A program made the position numbers and the translations under genes. Of a stretch of DNA of 5,997 nt, positions 4,979 through 5,997 are shown in pieces. Positions within the stretch are counted from its first letter, which is position 1. Every line of letters starts with the position of its first letter. The notes beneath the pieces were generated by a model. It searched no databases. It had not been told where the DNA came from and saw only the letters and a program-made list of their open reading frames with translations. This DNA comes from Clostridia bacterium. Lineage in GTDB: Bacteria > Bacillota > Clostridia > RGIG8785. The stretch spans positions 1 to 5,997 of the forward strand of contig JAGAUM010000156.1 in NCBI GenBank assembly GCA_017620795.1. The letters are read 5' to 3'.

Positions 4979-5997
4979 TTATTCCTCACTTTCAATCGTT
5001 ACGATATCCGAAAACGCTTCATCGCTCAGCCGACCCAGCAGGGTTTCCATCGACCCCTCGTCCACGGCAATCTCCTCGTGGAACTGGTTTCTGCTGACCA
5101 CACGAATCCGCATCTGTTTTCCTGTTACATGTGCCACGGACTGAGCCACCTTTTCCAACTGTGCAGACATCATCCGCATCATTTCACACTCGTTTTCACT
5201 GTCCATGACCAAGTACAAGCCATCGTTATGAACCTGCGCTTCTGCATTCTTTAAGAAGGAAAGCATCGGTCCGCTCCCCACCCGTTCCTTTACATCGTGC
5301 AGAATATCCGCCCAGTCGTTGGAGATGTCTGCCGTCGGTGCCGTCTCGGGAACAGAAGATGGCGTTTCTTTCACCTCCGGTTGCGGTTCTGGTGTCGGTT
5401 CTTCCATCGTTTCTGGGACGGGCGCCGAAACCGTCACGGGAGCAGGCCGTCCCTGTTCCAACCGCGCAATACGGTCTAATACCGAAGCCAGATCGGGGGT
5501 CATTTCGGGACGGGACAGGCGCACCAGCATAGCGTTAAAGAGCACCTTTGCCGCTTTGGACTGCCGTGCCTCACTCAAGGTTTGGGTAATCAGGTGAATC
5601 ATGCGTACCAACCGCTCTTGGGGATACTTCTGTGCCTGGGCCTTTAAGGTGTGGCACAACTCCTCATCCAAAGCGGTCAGCTCATCCGGCTCTGCGCCCG
5701 ATGCAAACAAGAGCAGGTCACAGGCGTGACGGAGCAAGCTTTCATATAATAAGAACAAATCGGCGCCACGGGCGTATTCCACGGCGGTCATATTCAGTGC
5801 CTCCGCCGTTTGTCCGTTCATCAGCGCATCAGTCAGCTGAATCAAAAAGGACTCACCCACCGTGCCCAGTACCTGACGAACCACTTCACTGGTCAGGTCC
5901 TTGCCACCCACTGCTAGACAACCGTCTAGCAAGCTCAGCGCATCACGCATACCGCCGTCAGCACTGCGTGCAATCTGGTTTAAAGCTTGAGGGGCGG
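4979..5997 (-). CDS. dnaX: DNA polymerase III subunit gamma/tau, C-terminal part
   Basis: The 3' portion of dnaX; the frame stays open to the right edge, so the ATG at 5950 is internal and the real start lies outside. About 338 residues are visible. DnaX is the ATPase subunit of the clamp loader, which opens and loads the beta sliding clamp and ties polymerases together. The fragment begins with QALNQIARSADGGMRDALSLLDG, the sensor-2/lid part of the AAA+ module. The helical collar domain follows (about visible residues 25-180). A Pro/Glu/Val-rich linker (about residues 183-225, positions 5321-5449) leads to a compact C-terminal domain (WADILHDVKERVGSGPML to the end), as in tau proteins of Gram-positive bacteria. 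Walker A and the zinc-binding module are not in the window. I see no slippery A-run in the visible part. It is upstream of ybaB with a 3-bp gap. Confidence 0.97.
   Translation of the reverse strand, partial: APQALNQIARSADGGMRDALSLLDGCLAVGGKDLTSEVVRQVLGTVGESFLIQLTDALMNGQTAEALNMTAVEYARGADLFLLYESLLRHACDLLLFASGAEPDELTALDEELCHTLKAQAQKYPQERLVRMIHLITQTLSEARQSKAAKVLFNAMLVRLSRPEMTPDLASVLDRIARLEQGRPAPVTVSAPVPETMEEPTPEPQPEVKETPSSVPETAPTADISNDWADILHDVKERVGSGPMLSFLKNAEAQVHNDGLYLVMDSENECEMMRMMSAQLEKVAQSVAHVTGKQMRIRVVSRNQFHEEIAVDEGSMETLLGRLSDEAFSDIVTIESEE
5912..5931. repeat. Perfect inverted repeat inside dnaX
   Basis: Eight bases (TGCTAGAC, 5912-5919) are followed by a 4-base spacer and their exact complement (GTCTAGCA, 5924-5931), including two CTAG tetramers. 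It lies in the dnaX coding region over the codons for LLDGCLA and has no T-run, so it is not a terminator. It may form an mRNA hairpin or be chance. Confidence 0.5.

Noticed and set aside
5321..5449. Programmed frameshift site producing a short gamma form of DnaX
   Set aside because: The linker-coding region has no A-rich slippery heptamer and the frame is continuous to the natural end.
5948..5950. dnaX starting at the ATG at 5950
   Set aside because: The frame is open upstream to the window edge and encodes conserved DnaX residues (ALNQIARSADGG), so this Met is internal.

Overview
This window looks like chromosomal DNA of a Gram-positive, low-to-mid GC Firmicute, most likely an uncultured or gut-type member of the Clostridia. 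The evidence is the set of flanking genes. On the minus strand, dnaX (3' part), ybaB/ebfC (yaaK) and recR lie in the order known from Bacillus and Clostridia, and a small YaaL-type (DUF2508) gene and the start of a bofA-family gene lie at the left end. AGGAGG ribosome binding sites, a sigma-A-type promoter and a three-repeat SLH cell-wall anchor fit the same group. BofA suggests an endospore-forming ancestry. The species cannot be named from this window.

Layout from right to left, following minus-strand transcription. (1) Positions 4020-5997 hold the housekeeping operon dnaX-ybaB-recR. Its gaps are only 3 and 5 bp, and it ends in a strong intrinsic terminator directly behind recR. (2) Positions 496-3873 hold one large gene with its own sigma-A promoter (-35 TTGACT, 17-bp spacer, -10 TACAAT). 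It encodes an exported 1125-residue protein with N-terminal beta-rich modules, a sialate O-acetylesterase-like SGNH/SASA hydrolase core and three C-terminal SLH repeats. (3) Positions 467-493 hold a symmetrical hairpin flanked by A and T runs, placed to terminate transcription from both sides. (4) Positions 239-466 hold a 75-residue DUF2508/YaaL-like gene on the plus strand. (5) Positions 1-147 hold the first 49 codons of a bofA-family gene on the minus strand, divergent from the DUF2508 gene across 91 bp.

DnaX is the clamp-loader subunit, YbaB a nucleoid-associated DNA-binding protein and RecR a recombination mediator, so the right half is a replication/repair operon. In B. subtilis the order dnaX-yaaK-recR-yaaL-bofA is uninterrupted and co-directional. 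Here a separately regulated surface-esterase gene sits between recR and yaaL, and yaaL points the opposite way. That rearrangement, the esterase's changed active-site motifs and a palindromic divergent control region are the main points of interest. I see no convincing evidence of a wholly new multi-gene system, mobile element, CRISPR array or RNA gene.
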